A stretch of DNA of 64,000 bases from Mycolicibacterium frederiksbergense. GTDB lineage: Bacteria > Actinomycetota > Actinomycetes > Mycobacteriales > Mycobacteriaceae. A program made the position numbers and the translations under genes. The stretch spans positions 39,594 through 103,593 of the forward strand of contig NZ_JARXVE010000014.1 of the NCBI RefSeq assembly GCF_029893345.1, written 5' to 3'. Within the stretch, counting starts at the first letter, position 1. Every line of letters starts with the position of its first letter. The notes beneath the pieces are model-generated. The model saw nothing but the letters and a program-made list of their open reading frames with translations, did no database searches and was not told the origin of the DNA. Shown here piece after piece: positions 63,784-64,000 of this stretch.

Positions 63784-63909
63784 ATGGCGGACGATCGTCT
63801 GAAGAATTTTGTGCTGTCCTTGGCCGACCACGACGACAAGTTGAGCGATCAGGCAAAACTCGTTGTTCTGGCCGCGTTGGAAGGCTCCGACGACCTCGTC
63901 GAGGTGCTA
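63784..63909 (+). pseudogene. 5' end of an ATPase-type gene cut by an insertion sequence
   Basis: ATG 63784 with GAGGGG upstream starts MADDRLKNFVLSLADHDDKL and runs through LVVLAALEGSDDLVEVL. This N-terminus resembles that of actinobacterial SMC-like AAA ATPases of defence type. After the CTA codon the reading goes GTG TCC TGA, which looks like insertion-sequence end DNA, so the native gene continues beyond the element. Confidence 0.5.
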
Positions 63910-64000
63910 GTGTCCTGAGTCGTTAATTCGCTCGCTCTTGTTAGAGTTGGTGATGCCGTCACCGCATGCTGCTCAGATCGTTTTGACCGATGTCGAGCGG
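63910..64000 (+). mobile_element. Left end of IS630-type insertion sequence (partial)
   Basis: The element appears to begin at the TA at 63908-63909 with GTGTCCTGAGTCGTTAATTC. Its transposase starts at ATG 63953 (MPSPHAAQIVLTDVER), the usual opening of IS630-family transposases, and is cut by the window end. TA target choice fits the family. Confidence 0.55.
63953..64000 (+). CDS. IS630-family transposase (partial)
   Basis: Only 16 codons are visible, IVLTDVER being the family-typical N-terminal stretch. The remaining DDE domain lies outside the window. Confidence 0.55.
   Translation, partial: MPSPHAAQIVLTDVER

Overview
The window is mycobacterial chromosome (Mycobacterium/Mycolicibacterium type). 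It has high GC outside one island, a KasA/KasB-like ketosynthase beside two mycolic-acid cyclopropane synthases, a secreted cutinase, DUF7159 proteins, homologues of Rv0072/Rv0073, and a broken copy of the M. smegmatis-type rifampicin ADP-ribosyltransferase. No ribosomal or classical tRNA genes are present.

Region 1 (1-9.8 kb, all minus strand) is a catabolic regulon: IclR regulator, zinc alcohol dehydrogenase, SDR, HisD-like dehydrogenase, NCS1 permease, FMN 2-hydroxyacid dehydrogenase, histidine ammonia-lyase and a HisC-like aminotransferase cut by the left edge. Four promoter regions carry the same operator: GTCTTG/CAAGAC half-sites in alternating orientation, one every 10 bp. The enzymes can be ordered as diol to ketone to diol, to hydroxyacid, to oxoacid, to amino acid, to enoate. 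That order is an inference. An imidazole compound entering through histidine is the simplest reading.

Region 2 (9.8-25.9 kb) holds envelope and signalling genes: two DUF7159 proteins, a multi-pass membrane protein, a cutinase, a Ro60/Rsr gene preceded by two tandem Y-RNA-like modules (the first a circularly permuted tRNA mimic), a flippase-like protein with a degenerate kinase domain, a receptor kinase fused to a solute-binding sensor, a three-gene phage-type lysis cassette and a PknH-sensor-like lipoprotein.

Region 3 (25.9-42.5 kb) is lipid and general metabolism: P450, FAD monooxygenase, CoA-transferase, patatin, NYN RNase, a ketosynthase whose catalytic Cys is Asp, two cyclopropane synthases (one without the bicarbonate histidines), an ABC exporter pair, a PASTA protein, a universal stress protein, an MFS drug exporter, a deazaflavin-type reductase and a Mut7-C protein.

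Region 4 (42.5-64 kb) is an accessory defence island with gene decay at its left border: arr with a nonsense codon, a shredded SDR and an OPT transporter remnant. It then carries an AT-richer type I restriction system (hsdRMS), a 2114-residue HEPN/DUF4011/SF1-helicase/nuclease protein, GIY-YIG, HIRAN-DUF2510, an OGG-fold glycosylase, several unknown genes and, at the right edge, the start of an IS630-type transposase that appears to interrupt an ATPase gene. Three island genes carry a RecA-independent (PafBC/ClpR-type) DNA-damage promoter motif, which suggests the island is damage-inducible.
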